Of a stretch of DNA of 64,000 nt, positions 15,886 through 24,251 are shown one piece after another. Under the pieces are notes generated by a model. The model was not told the origin of the DNA, made no database searches, and was given only the letters and a program-made list of their open reading frames with translations. Within the stretch, counting starts at the first letter, position 1; each line of letters opens with the position of its first letter. Source of the stretch: CAVTRI01 sp963737075 (GTDB lineage: Bacteria > Actinomycetota > Acidimicrobiia > Acidimicrobiales > Palsa-688); the NCBI GenBank assembly GCA_963737075.1, contig CAVTRI010000001.1, forward strand, positions 1,302,001 through 1,366,000, given 5' to 3'. A program made the translations under genes and the position numbers.

Positions 15886-17850
15886 TCATCGGTTGGCCAG
15901 ATCCGATGACGGTGTCCTGCCGGTCGCCTGGCGCCCGAGGAGCTCACGGGCCGTCCTTCGACCTTCAAGGACTGCTTCCAGGATGGTGCGAGGGGCAACG
16001 CAGTCACCGGCGGCTGGCAGGTCGGGCCTGGCGGAAGCCAGCCGGTCGTCAGGGAGCCGGTGCCCGGCATCGACGACCACGTTCGCCTCCAACGTCGAGC
16101 GCTCGCCGGTCCACACGCCCTCCAGTTCGACGCGTCCATCGCTAACTGACCGGATCCGCGATCGCAGCGCGCGCCGGACGCCGGCCCGCTGGAGCCGGGC
16201 GTTGGCGTCCGCCAGATCGCCGGTCCACGCGAGCAGCGTTCCTGCGACGGGGTCTGGGGAGACCAGGGTGACGGCCCGCCCGTCTGCCACCAGCCACTCG
16301 GCAATGCCAACGCCGACGGGGCCGCCGACCGGATCGTCGACGACGACCGGCCCTCGGAGAAGGCGGTCGGGGCCCTCGCGACAGACATCCAGGGCGTCCA
16401 CGACCGGCCACGGCCGGGTACCCAGGCGGGACCCGGCCGCCAGCACCACCATCCAGCCCTCGGCCTCGGCCTCGGCCACGTCCTCGAGTTCCCAGCGGCG
16501 CCCGGTGACGACCTCGACCCCGAGGCGCCGGCACTCGGCTTCGAGCCAGTCGCCGAGGAGGCGAACGCGCTCTCGCCCCGGCATGGCGGCGGCGTCACGA
16601 GCTGCGCCCCCCAACTCGGAGCTGGCCTCGACGACTCGCACCGCAGCGCCCTGGAGGGCCAGGACCCGCGCGCACTCCAGCCCGGCCGGCCCGCCACCGA
16701 TGACCGTCACCCGCGTGCCCCGGTCCATGGGGGCGGCCTCAGATGAAGGCGCCGGTTCCACGGTCTCGTAGCCAGAGGATGGCTCGCCGACGCAGGTCAC
16801 GATCGGGTTGCGCGGGTCGCGGACGAGACACGCCTGGTTGCACAGCAGGCACGGACGGATCCGCTCGGCTGCGCCCCGCCGGGCCTTGACCACCAGGTCG
16901 GGGTCGGCGATCTGAGCCCTTGTCATCTCGACCAGGTCGGCCACGCCAGCGTCGAGGGCGGCCTGCGCCTGCTCAACCGACACCACGCTGCCCTGGAGGA
17001 CGACAGGCGACATGCCGGCGACGGCCGTCCGGATACCGGCGCACAGATCCCAGTTGAAACCGGGCGGGGTGTGCCCGTCGGGACGGTAGCTGGTCGCCGA
17101 AAAAGGACCGCCCTGCACGATCGTGATCAGGTCGACCAGCGCCGCCAGCTGGCTGGCGATCGTCTCGGCCTGCTCGGGCGTGATCCCTGCCCACGGGGCC
17201 CGTTCGTCGGCGCTGAGTCGCATCGCCACCACCGCGTCGGGGCCGGCGGCGTCACGCACCGCGCCGAGCACCTCCTCGGTGAGCCGCGACCGTTCTAATC
17301 CATAGCCGTCGGCTCGGACGTTCGTGAGAGGAGAGAGGAACTGGCGGAGCAGCGACCGGGTGCCGACATCCACTTCCACCCCGGCCAGGCCGGCAGACAT
17401 TGCGATCCTGGCTGCGGAAGCGAATCCCGCCACGACGGCGTCGATCTGCTCCTGTTCCATCTCGGCCGGGGGCTCGCGGGTGACGACGTCGGCGACACGC
17501 GACGGGCCCCACAACACGTGCTGGGAGTACGCGCTCGAGCCTTCCAAACCGGTGTGGCCGAGTCCGGCGAGGACCACCGTGCCTTCCGGCGCGCACCCCT
17601 TGGCGAGTGCTGCCCAACCGGGACCGCAGTCGGCGGCGAGAGGCGCCCGTTCGTAGGGCCAGTCGGAAGGCTCGACCGACGCCGTCTCGGTGACAATGAG
17701 TCCGGCGCCACCCTGCGCCCGGCGTCGGTAGTAGTCGACGTGCCGGCCCGACAGGCGCCGGTCGTCGCCCAGGTTGGTCTCGTGCGGCCCGAAGATCACC
17801 CGCGATGGCGCAGTGCGTGACCCGACCCGCACCGGTGTGGTGAGGGTCAT
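15886..17850 (-). CDS. FadH/OYE-type iron-sulfur flavoprotein oxidoreductase, second copy
   Basis: A 654-residue paralog with the same order: OYE barrel (SRVIFGPHETNLGDD, GGAGLIVTETASV), 4Fe-4S motif (CLLCNQACLV and a later Cys in VTCVGEP) and a Rossmann FAD domain (VTVIGGGPAGLECARVLA). It overlaps the LOG-family stop as ATGA and is followed by a 75-bp gap before the first copy. The barrel and substrate pocket differ clearly between the copies (for example HSSIVRGFLSP against TRSLLRQFLSP), so they probably act on different substrates or form a heteromer. Confidence 0.83.
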   Translation of the reverse strand: MTLTTPVRVGSRTAPSRVIFGPHETNLGDDRRLSGRHVDYYRRRAQGGAGLIVTETASVEPSDWPYERAPLAADCGPGWAALAKGCAPEGTVVLAGLGHTGLEGSSAYSQHVLWGPSRVADVVTREPPAEMEQEQIDAVVAGFASAARIAMSAGLAGVEVDVGTRSLLRQFLSPLTNVRADGYGLERSRLTEEVLGAVRDAAGPDAVVAMRLSADERAPWAGITPEQAETIASQLAALVDLITIVQGGPFSATSYRPDGHTPPGFNWDLCAGIRTAVAGMSPVVLQGSVVSVEQAQAALDAGVADLVEMTRAQIADPDLVVKARRGAAERIRPCLLCNQACLVRDPRNPIVTCVGEPSSGYETVEPAPSSEAAPMDRGTRVTVIGGGPAGLECARVLALQGAAVRVVEASSELGGAARDAAAMPGRERVRLLGDWLEAECRRLGVEVVTGRRWELEDVAEAEAEGWMVVLAAGSRLGTRPWPVVDALDVCREGPDRLLRGPVVVDDPVGGPVGVGIAEWLVADGRAVTLVSPDPVAGTLLAWTGDLADANARLQRAGVRRALRSRIRSVSDGRVELEGVWTGERSTLEANVVVDAGHRLPDDRLASARPDLPAAGDCVAPRTILEAVLEGRRTARELLGRQATGRTPSSDLANR

Positions 17851-18962
17851 GGCACCAGCGGCGGCGGCGCGCTGGGCAGCACATTGACCGCGTCGATCAG
17901 CTGACGAAGCCGCGCGTAGGACACGCGGTCGAAGCGCAGCGCCAGCCGGGGCAGGCCCGGGAAATGCTCCCCGCGTCGTTCCGCGGGCAGCGGGCCCTCC
18001 AGGACTTGGATCGCGCCGTCGACCACGTCAGAGAACTGCGCCGTCAACCCCTCTGCCTCTTCACCGCTCGGAGCACGTTCGAGCCGGATCACCAGTGTGT
18101 CACCTACCCAGCGCAGCGAGTGGAAGTTGCGGTAGAAGCCGAACAGCTCTGTCGCCGCCTCCTCGACGTTGTCAGCGATCCGGTACAGCACCTCGTCGCC
18201 GGGGGAGATCAGATTCCGGGACGCCACCTCTCGTTCGAGGAACCGCTCCCAACCCTTCCAGTAGCTACCGCCCGCCACTTCCAGGAGCACGACTGGCGCC
18301 GGCTCCGCCTTGCCCGTCTGAAGGAGCGTGAGCAGCTCGAACGCCTCGTCGAGCGTGCCGAACCCGCCGGGGAGGACGACGTAGCCGTACGACTCCTTGA
18401 TCAGGAGCAGCTTGCGGGTGAAGAAATACTTCATCGACACCAACTTGGGGTCGGACGCGATGAACTGGTTGGCCGACTGTTCAAACGGCAGTCTGATATT
18501 GATGCCAAACGAGTGATCGGGCCCGGCGCCCTCCAACCCGGCGGCCATGATTCCGGGGCCAGCACCGGTGACCGTGGACCAGCCGTGTCGCGCCAGGAGC
18601 GCCGACAGGTCGCGGGCCTGCGCGTACAGCGGGTCGGTTGGCAGCGTGCGCGCCGAGCCGAACATCGTGACCTTACGGATATGGCGATAAGGGGCGAACA
18701 CTTCGAACCCGTCCGCCATCTCCCTCAGCGCCGCGTTTGCGATTTTCAGATCCAGCCGGTCGGTGCGGTCGGTGGCAAGGCGGGTGACGGTCAAGAGCAG
18801 TTCCAGTAGCTGATCCCGGTTGGCGCCCACGCCCAGCGTGTCAAGCAATTGGACGAGCTCCTGATCGACCTCCTCCCGCCTGGTACGGGATCCCGCGCTC
18901 GCCTCTCCTCGGGTGGGCTCGCCACTGGGTCGTTCCGGCACCGGGGCATCGGCGTGGGCCAC
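17847..18962 (-). CDS. LOG-family (TIGR00730) nucleotide phosphoribohydrolase-like protein
   Basis: About 371 residues. The LOG signature PGGFGTLDEAFELLTLL and the GAGPGIMAAGLEGAG loop are present, as in enzymes that release free base from nucleoside 5'-monophosphates (cytokinin-activating LOG and bacterial relatives). A charged N-terminal stretch of about 60 residues precedes the domain, and about 130 residues follow it. The GTG at 18962 shares one base with the pgl stop (TAGTG); a later start is possible. It ends in an ATGA overlap with the second OYE gene. Why it sits between pgl and the redox genes is not obvious. Confidence 0.75.
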   Translation of the reverse strand: MAHADAPVPERPSGEPTRGEASAGSRTRREEVDQELVQLLDTLGVGANRDQLLELLLTVTRLATDRTDRLDLKIANAALREMADGFEVFAPYRHIRKVTMFGSARTLPTDPLYAQARDLSALLARHGWSTVTGAGPGIMAAGLEGAGPDHSFGINIRLPFEQSANQFIASDPKLVSMKYFFTRKLLLIKESYGYVVLPGGFGTLDEAFELLTLLQTGKAEPAPVVLLEVAGGSYWKGWERFLEREVASRNLISPGDEVLYRIADNVEEAATELFGFYRNFHSLRWVGDTLVIRLERAPSGEEAEGLTAQFSDVVDGAIQVLEGPLPAERRGEHFPGLPRLALRFDRVSYARLRQLIDAVNVLPSAPPPLVP

Positions 18963-19651
18963 TACACGCCGTTTGGAGCGGCGTCCTCGTCTACCAGCCA
19001 CACCACCCGTTCGCCCTGGATGTGCGCGGCTGGCAGGTCGGCACCGTCGAAGACCGCCTGCATGGCTCCCAGTTTCGCCGTGCCTCCAACCGTAACGAGA
19101 ACCAGCCGGGCCCGGGCGATGCCCGAATACGTAAGCGTCATGCGGGGGTGAGGGTTTCGTCCGGACGGGTCGACGTTGAGGGCGACCAGCTGCCCCGGGT
19201 CGGCGTGAAGCGCTGTGGAGTTGGGAAAGAGGGAGGCCGTATGGCCGTCGGGACCCATGCCCAGGTGGACGACGTCGAGCTTGCCGACCTCTCCGAGCCG
19301 CAGCTGGTAAGCATCGGGTCCCTCCTCGCAGCTCATGGGGTAGACGGCGTTGGCCGCGCCGACCCGTTCGAGGAGGGCCTGGCGCCCCAACAGCTGATTG
19401 GAGTCGGGGCTGTCGGGCGGCACGCATCGCTCGTCTCCCCAGTAGATGTTGACCGACAGCCAATCGATGATCTGGTCGCTTTCGTCAGCCAGGCGTTCGT
19501 AGCACTCCCGGGCGGTTTCGCCACCCGAAAGCGCCAGACAAAAGAGCTCGTCCGGGCGCCGCTGGTACGCCTCGATCACGTGGGCGGCGAACGCACCGGA
19601 TAGGTCGTCGACGACCGTGAGCTCTCCCTGCACGGCCGCCAGGATAGACAA
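18962..19651 (-). CDS. pgl: 6-phosphogluconolactonase
   Basis: A 229-residue Pgl/DevB-type enzyme that hydrolyses 6-phosphogluconolactone in the oxidative pentose-phosphate pathway. Visible motifs are LALSGGETARECYERLA (phosphate binding), VNIYWGDERCV and LGMGPDGHTASLFP with the family's catalytic His. It is encoded 18 bp after transaldolase. Glucose-6-phosphate and 6-phosphogluconate dehydrogenases are not in the window. Confidence 0.92.
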   Translation of the reverse strand: MSILAAVQGELTVVDDLSGAFAAHVIEAYQRRPDELFCLALSGGETARECYERLADESDQIIDWLSVNIYWGDERCVPPDSPDSNQLLGRQALLERVGAANAVYPMSCEEGPDAYQLRLGEVGKLDVVHLGMGPDGHTASLFPNSTALHADPGQLVALNVDPSGRNPHPRMTLTYSGIARARLVLVTVGGTAKLGAMQAVFDGADLPAAHIQGERVVWLVDEDAAPNGV

Positions 19652-19669
19652 GTCGTCCCGCGGCGCCGC

Positions 19670-20773
19670 TCAGGTTCGCTTGGCGCGGCTGGTCGCCTTG
19701 TCCTCCAGGGACTGGACGAGCTCGTCGAAGCTCTTCGCGAACGACGCCACACCCTCGTCCTCCAGTCGACGAGCGACATCGGCCATGTCGACGCCAGCGT
19801 CACCGAGCCGTGCGAGGTGGGCCTCGGCGTCGTCGACTCCTTGGTCCACCGTCCTCGCCAGGGTGCCGTGGTCCTCGAAGGCCTCCACCGTGGCATCCGG
19901 CAGGGTGTTGACCGTGTGCGGCCCGATGAGGCTGTCGACGTACAGCAGGTCCGGGTACGAAGGGTTTTTGGTTGACGTCGACGCCCACAGAGGCCGCTGG
20001 CGGTGGGCGCCGGCCGCCGCCAGCGCCTCCCACCGGTCGCCGCTAAACCGCTCCTCGAAAAGCCGGTAGGCAAGCCGCGCCTGGGCGACGGCGGCTTTGC
20101 CTTCCAGGCCGGTGCCGCTGTCGCCGAGCGTTTCGAGCCGCCGATCCACCTCAGTATCGACCCGGCTCACGAAGAACGACGCCACGCTGTGCACACGACG
20201 GGGGTCGCCTCCGGATGACACGTACGTGTCCAGGCCCGACTGGTATGCCTCGATGACCTCGCCGTAGCGGCTCAGGCTGAAGATCAGCGTGACGTTGATG
20301 TTGCGGCCCTCGCTGATCATCTGCCGGATGGCGGGAACGCCCGCCTCGGTGGCCGGGATCTTGACCATCAGGTTGGGCAGGCGGATTCGCTCGTGCAGGT
20401 TGCGGGCGGCGCTGATGGTGCCCTCGGTGTCGTGCGCCAGCGCCGGTGCGACCTCTAGGGAGACAAACCCGTCTCCGCCGCCCGAGGCGTCGTACACCGG
20501 CCGCAGGATGTCGCAAGCTCCCGTCACATCGTCGACGGCCATGGTCCAGAAGGCGTCCTCGACGCTGCCGCCGGCCAGCAGCCGGTCGAACTGGTCGTCG
20601 TACAGGTCTGATCCGGCCATGGCTTTCTGGAAGATCGTCGGGTTCGACGTCACACCTCGAATGCCTTGCCCGACCAGCTCCGCCAAGCCACCGTGGCGGA
20701 CGCTCGCCCGGCTCAGGTTGTCGATCCAGGGGCTCTGCCCCTGCTGATTGTAGAGATCTTGCAGGCGCGTCAT
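19670..20773 (-). CDS. tal: Transaldolase
   Basis: A 367-residue transaldolase of the longer actinobacterial type. It shows GVTSNPTIFQKAM near the N-terminus, LMVKIPATEAGVPAIR with the Schiff-base lysine, and NVTLIFSLSRYGEVIEAY. It transfers dihydroxyacetone units between sugar phosphates. Its ATG overlaps the transketolase stop as ATGA, so the two pentose-phosphate enzymes are coupled. Confidence 0.95.
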   Translation of the reverse strand: MTRLQDLYNQQGQSPWIDNLSRASVRHGGLAELVGQGIRGVTSNPTIFQKAMAGSDLYDDQFDRLLAGGSVEDAFWTMAVDDVTGACDILRPVYDASGGGDGFVSLEVAPALAHDTEGTISAARNLHERIRLPNLMVKIPATEAGVPAIRQMISEGRNINVTLIFSLSRYGEVIEAYQSGLDTYVSSGGDPRRVHSVASFFVSRVDTEVDRRLETLGDSGTGLEGKAAVAQARLAYRLFEERFSGDRWEALAAAGAHRQRPLWASTSTKNPSYPDLLYVDSLIGPHTVNTLPDATVEAFEDHGTLARTVDQGVDDAEAHLARLGDAGVDMADVARRLEDEGVASFAKSFDELVQSLEDKATSRAKRT

Positions 20774-22821
20774 GCGTCCTCCTCTTCTTCTTCGTCGTCC
20801 TCCTCGAAGACGAAGGCGTCCAGGTCGGCGAGCAGGATTCGAGCCCGTTCGGCAACGTGCTCCGCAGTGAACCCGAACTCGGCCAGCACCTGGTCGCCTG
20901 GTGCAGATGCCCCGAAATGATCGATCGAAACGGAATCATCGGCCCACCGGGACCACCCGAACCGGCTGGCCGCTTCCACGGACAGCACCGGTGTCACGGG
21001 GTCGACCACCGTGTGTTGATAGTCCTCGTCCTGCTCCTCGAAGAGCTCCCAACTGGGCATCGAAACGACTCTGGCGTCGACCCCCTCTGCGGCCAAGAGC
21101 TGCGCGGCCCCGACACAGACCGACACCTCCGAGCCGGTGCCGACCAGCACGAGGTCGGGATCACCTTCGCTCGGGACGAGGACGTAGGCGCCCCGCTCGA
21201 CGCCTTCAGGCGCGTGCTCGGCCGTGCCTTCCAGGACGGGGAGGTTCTGCCGGGACAGGATGAGCGCTGTCGGGCCGCTTCGCTCGAGCGCGATGCGCAG
21301 CGCGTGGCTCGACTCGTTGGCGTCGGCCGGGCGAATCACCCGTAGTCCGGGCATCGCCCGCATCGCCGCCAGCTGCTCGATCGGCTGGTGGGTGGGGCCG
21401 TCCTGGCCGAGGCCGACCGAGTCGTGGCTCCAGAAGTACAGGACCTTCGTTTGGGACAATGCGGCCAGGCGGACGGACGGGCGCATGTAGTCGCTGAACA
21501 CGAAGAACGTCCCGCCGATCGGAACCACGCCCCCGTGCATGCTGAGCCCGTTCATGACGCCGCCCATGCCGTGCTCACGCACCCCGAAAGCGATCGCCCG
21601 TCCATCGGGATGCTCCCGGCCCTGTCGAGCGGTGTCCTCGAGCGCGGTGCCAGTGTTGCCGCTCAGGTCGGCCCCGCCGGCAACCAGCGCCGGGAACCGG
21701 GGAGCGACGGCGTTGAGCGCTTTGTTGATCGACCGTCGGGTGGCGATCTGTTCGCCCGGCTCCCACGTCGGCAGCTCGTCCTGCCAGCCGTCGAGGCCGC
21801 GCCGGTTCCACACCGCGTCCCACAGGGTGCGGTCTCCGGACCATCCCTCCAGGCGCTCCGCCCACGCCACCCGGGCCGCCTGCCCGCGTTCCGCCGCCGG
21901 CCGGTACGCGGCCCGCGCGTTGTCAGGTGCCCAGAATGTCTGGTCCGGCGGCAGCCCGATGATCTCCTTGGTGGCCCTCACCTCATCCTCGCCGAGCGGT
22001 TCGCCGTGGGCGGCGGAAGTGTCGGTCCTGTGCGGGGACGGATAGCCGATGTGGCTGCGCAGCACGAGCATCGACGGCCGGTCGTCCTCGGCCATCGCCC
22101 GCCGGATCGCCGCCTCCAGGCCATCGGTATCGTTGGCCATCTCGCCCAGATGCTCGACGTGCCAGCCGTAGGCCTCGAAACGCATGCCGGGGTCGTCGTC
22201 GAGCGTCAGCTCGGTGGGGCCGTCGATGGTGATGTGGTTGTCGTCGTAGATATAGATCAGCCGGCCGAGGCCGAGGTGGCCGGCGAGGGACGCCGCCTCG
22301 TGGCTGATCCCCTCCATGAGGTCACCGTCACTGCAGATCACAAACGTGTGGTGGTCGATCAGCTCCGGGCCGAAACGGGCCCGCAACAGCCGCTCCGCGA
22401 GGCCGAGGCCGACCCCGTTGGCGACGCCCTGGCCGAGCGGGCCCGTGGTGACCTCGATGCCGGGGAGGTCGTGGGCCTCGGGATGCCCAGGCGTCCGGCT
22501 GTGCAGCTGGCGGAATCGCCGGAGATCGTCGAGCTCGACCGCGTAGCCGGACAGGTAGAGCATCGAGTACAGGAGGATGCAGGAGTGCCCGCACGACAGG
22601 ACGAACCGGTCGCGGTCCGGCCACTCCGGGTCGCTCGGGTCGTAGCGCATGATGCGTGACCAAAGGACGTGCGCCAACGGCGCCAACGCCATCGCCGTGC
22701 CGGGGTGCCCGGAGTTGGCCTTCTGCGGGGCGTCCATGGCAAGGCCCCGAATGACGTTGATGGCGAGCTGATCCAGATCAGCGTCGGTGGTCCTGGTCGA
22801 TTCGCTCGCACGGTCGCTCAT
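20770..22821 (-). CDS. tkt: Transketolase
   Basis: A thiamine-diphosphate enzyme of about 683 residues. Motifs are KANSGHPGTAMALAPLAHVL at the N-terminus, the ThDP-binding CSDGDLMEGISHEA, FGVREHGMGGVMNG and HDSVGLGQDGPTHQP. The C-terminus carries an unusual run of Asp/Glu (FEEDDEEEEEDA). I start it at ATG 22821 (MSDRASES), which overlaps the stop of a 22-codon leader as ATGA; a TTG at 22851 would also be in frame. The first 12 codons closely resemble the start of that leader. A hairpin directly upstream could control its translation. Confidence 0.95.
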   Translation of the reverse strand: MSDRASESTRTTDADLDQLAINVIRGLAMDAPQKANSGHPGTAMALAPLAHVLWSRIMRYDPSDPEWPDRDRFVLSCGHSCILLYSMLYLSGYAVELDDLRRFRQLHSRTPGHPEAHDLPGIEVTTGPLGQGVANGVGLGLAERLLRARFGPELIDHHTFVICSDGDLMEGISHEAASLAGHLGLGRLIYIYDDNHITIDGPTELTLDDDPGMRFEAYGWHVEHLGEMANDTDGLEAAIRRAMAEDDRPSMLVLRSHIGYPSPHRTDTSAAHGEPLGEDEVRATKEIIGLPPDQTFWAPDNARAAYRPAAERGQAARVAWAERLEGWSGDRTLWDAVWNRRGLDGWQDELPTWEPGEQIATRRSINKALNAVAPRFPALVAGGADLSGNTGTALEDTARQGREHPDGRAIAFGVREHGMGGVMNGLSMHGGVVPIGGTFFVFSDYMRPSVRLAALSQTKVLYFWSHDSVGLGQDGPTHQPIEQLAAMRAMPGLRVIRPADANESSHALRIALERSGPTALILSRQNLPVLEGTAEHAPEGVERGAYVLVPSEGDPDLVLVGTGSEVSVCVGAAQLLAAEGVDARVVSMPSWELFEEQDEDYQHTVVDPVTPVLSVEAASRFGWSRWADDSVSIDHFGASAPGDQVLAEFGFTAEHVAERARILLADLDAFVFEEDDEEEEEDA

Positions 22822-22886
22822 CGGTGCACCATCCTCGGGATGGTGCACCAATCCGTTCTTGTCGATTCGCTCCCAAGGTCACTCAT
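22819..22886 (-). promoter_or_regulatory. Leader-peptide/hairpin element before transketolase (copy 1)
   Basis: On the minus strand an ATG at 22886 opens a 22-codon ORF starting MSDLGSESTRTDWC; its TGA overlaps the tkt ATG. Its second half forms a perfect 12-bp stem, GGTGCACCATCC with GGATGGTGCACC, loop CGA (22849-22823), ending one base before the start codon. The only purine-rich ribosome-binding candidate (GAGGA) lies in the loop and 3' arm. The element is collinear over 68 nt with the one before prcA. It begins 11 bp after the FIST-like gene. Confidence 0.7.
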
Positions 22887-22897
22887 TGCTCGCCACC

Positions 22898-23848
22898 CTA
22901 GAGCGTGCCGAATCGGAGTCCGACACTGCCCCCGCCCAAGTGCGCGCCGGGGCCGACGAGGCCATCTCCAACCGAACCGCAGAAGGCCGTTCCTTCGGCG
23001 GCGAGGGTCGTTCCCACCGCGACGGCTCCCGCCCGGGCGGTTGGATGCGCGAAAACCAGGGCGGCCGCGGGCGGCTCGGACATCGTGGCCTCCAGGGCGG
23101 CCCGGGCGACCGTCGGATCGTCCACCCACACCCGCACGGTCTGGCCATCATGAAGCCGAGCGCCGGCCAGCGCCCCGTTGACCCGGTCGGCGCCGCGCAG
23201 TGCCCACACCGTGTCGCCGCCAAGGCCGAATCGAGGGCGTCCAGAGGGGATCTCACCGGACGGCACCTCGTCGCGGGCAACACGTGTCAGGCGGACCAGC
23301 GCTGGCTCGCCGTCGAGCTCGTACACCATCGACTCGTCAGCGCGGGTGACGGTGACCGGCGGCCCGACCGGACGCCAGCCGGGCGCGGCGAACGCCTCGA
23401 TCGCGGCGCCGGGGCCGAAGACAACGCCTCCCGCCCCGGCCGGTACGACGCGCACGTCGTTACCCACGAGCCCGGCGACCGGGACGCCCGGCAGACGAGG
23501 GGCCGGTATCTCGCCGAGAGCCAGCATCCCCGCGGGAGGAAAGGCGGCTTCGGTACGCGACTCCAACGCCAGTTGCGCCGGCCCGCACCGCGCTGCCCAC
23601 ACCGCCATGGATAGTCGGGCATCCAACGGGCCGAGCGGCGCCGGCACGACGGCGCACAGCAGCACGGTCGCGGACAGCAGCCGATCGAACGCGGCAGCAA
23701 CGTCCTCAGCAGCCCCGCCGATTGACGGATCAAGCAGGACGACCGCGACGTCCGGATAGCGGCCTGGCCGTTCGAGCAACTGGCCGATCAGCTCCCCGGC
23801 CGCATCCGCGGCCAATGGATGGAGCGACGCCGCGGCGGCGAACTCCAT
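22898..23848 (-). CDS. FIST-domain-like protein
   Basis: A 316-residue protein that looks like FIST N- and C-terminal sensory domains: PDVAVVLLDPSIGGAAEDVAAAFDRLL, later GLVGNDVRVVPAGAGGVVF, and near the end ALVFAHPTARAG with AFCGSVGDGLVGPGAH. FIST domains are thought to bind small ligands such as amino acids. I use ATG 23848 (MEFAAAASLHPLA); upstream in-frame sequence overlaps the previous gene. It sits 11 bp after a small unknown gene. No transmembrane or signalling output domain is attached. Confidence 0.6.
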   Translation of the reverse strand: MEFAAAASLHPLAADAAGELIGQLLERPGRYPDVAVVLLDPSIGGAAEDVAAAFDRLLSATVLLCAVVPAPLGPLDARLSMAVWAARCGPAQLALESRTEAAFPPAGMLALGEIPAPRLPGVPVAGLVGNDVRVVPAGAGGVVFGPGAAIEAFAAPGWRPVGPPVTVTRADESMVYELDGEPALVRLTRVARDEVPSGEIPSGRPRFGLGGDTVWALRGADRVNGALAGARLHDGQTVRVWVDDPTVARAALEATMSEPPAAALVFAHPTARAGAVAVGTTLAAEGTAFCGSVGDGLVGPGAHLGGGSVGLRFGTL

Positions 23849-23859
23849 CCGGGGAAGTC

Positions 23860-24249
23860 CTACAGCGGCGCGAGAAGGGTCAGCGGCACCACGGTGACCT
23901 GTCCGTCGGGCAGTAGGCGGCAATGCGCTTCGATCGTGCCCAGCGTTGCGAACTCGAGCTCACCGCGCACCAACCGGTAGGTGAACTTCCCGGGTTCGAC
24001 GTTAAACGGCGACACGTTGCGGGCCACCTGCTCCCCGTGCTCATCTCGGAACACGACTTCCAGGATTCCCTGCCCATCCTCGTCGGGCCGGCAGCGGACC
24101 AGCACGATGAGGTGCGGGGCGAGCGTGACTGGAGGCTCGGAAGGGGCGGGAAGCGAGAACATGATCCCCTGAAGGTCGATCCGGGTGGAGGGTCCCGGAA
24201 CAGGGCGGAGGTCGATGTTCTCGGCGAAGAGCGCAGAGACGATGTCCAC
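23860..24249 (-). CDS. Small protein of unknown function
   Basis: A 129-residue protein (start VDIVSALFAENIDLRP) with alternating hydrophobic residues that suggest a beta-sandwich: VTLAPHLIVLVRCR, GILEVVFRDEHG, KFTYRLVRGELEF. It may resemble small DUF6941-type domains, but I am not sure. GTG 24249 overlaps the desaturase stop by a few bases. The next gene follows after 11 bp. Confidence 0.6.
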   Translation of the reverse strand: MDIVSALFAENIDLRPVPGPSTRIDLQGIMFSLPAPSEPPVTLAPHLIVLVRCRPDEDGQGILEVVFRDEHGEQVARNVSPFNVEPGKFTYRLVRGELEFATLGTIEAHCRLLPDGQVTVVPLTLLAPL

Positions 24250-24251
24250 CG

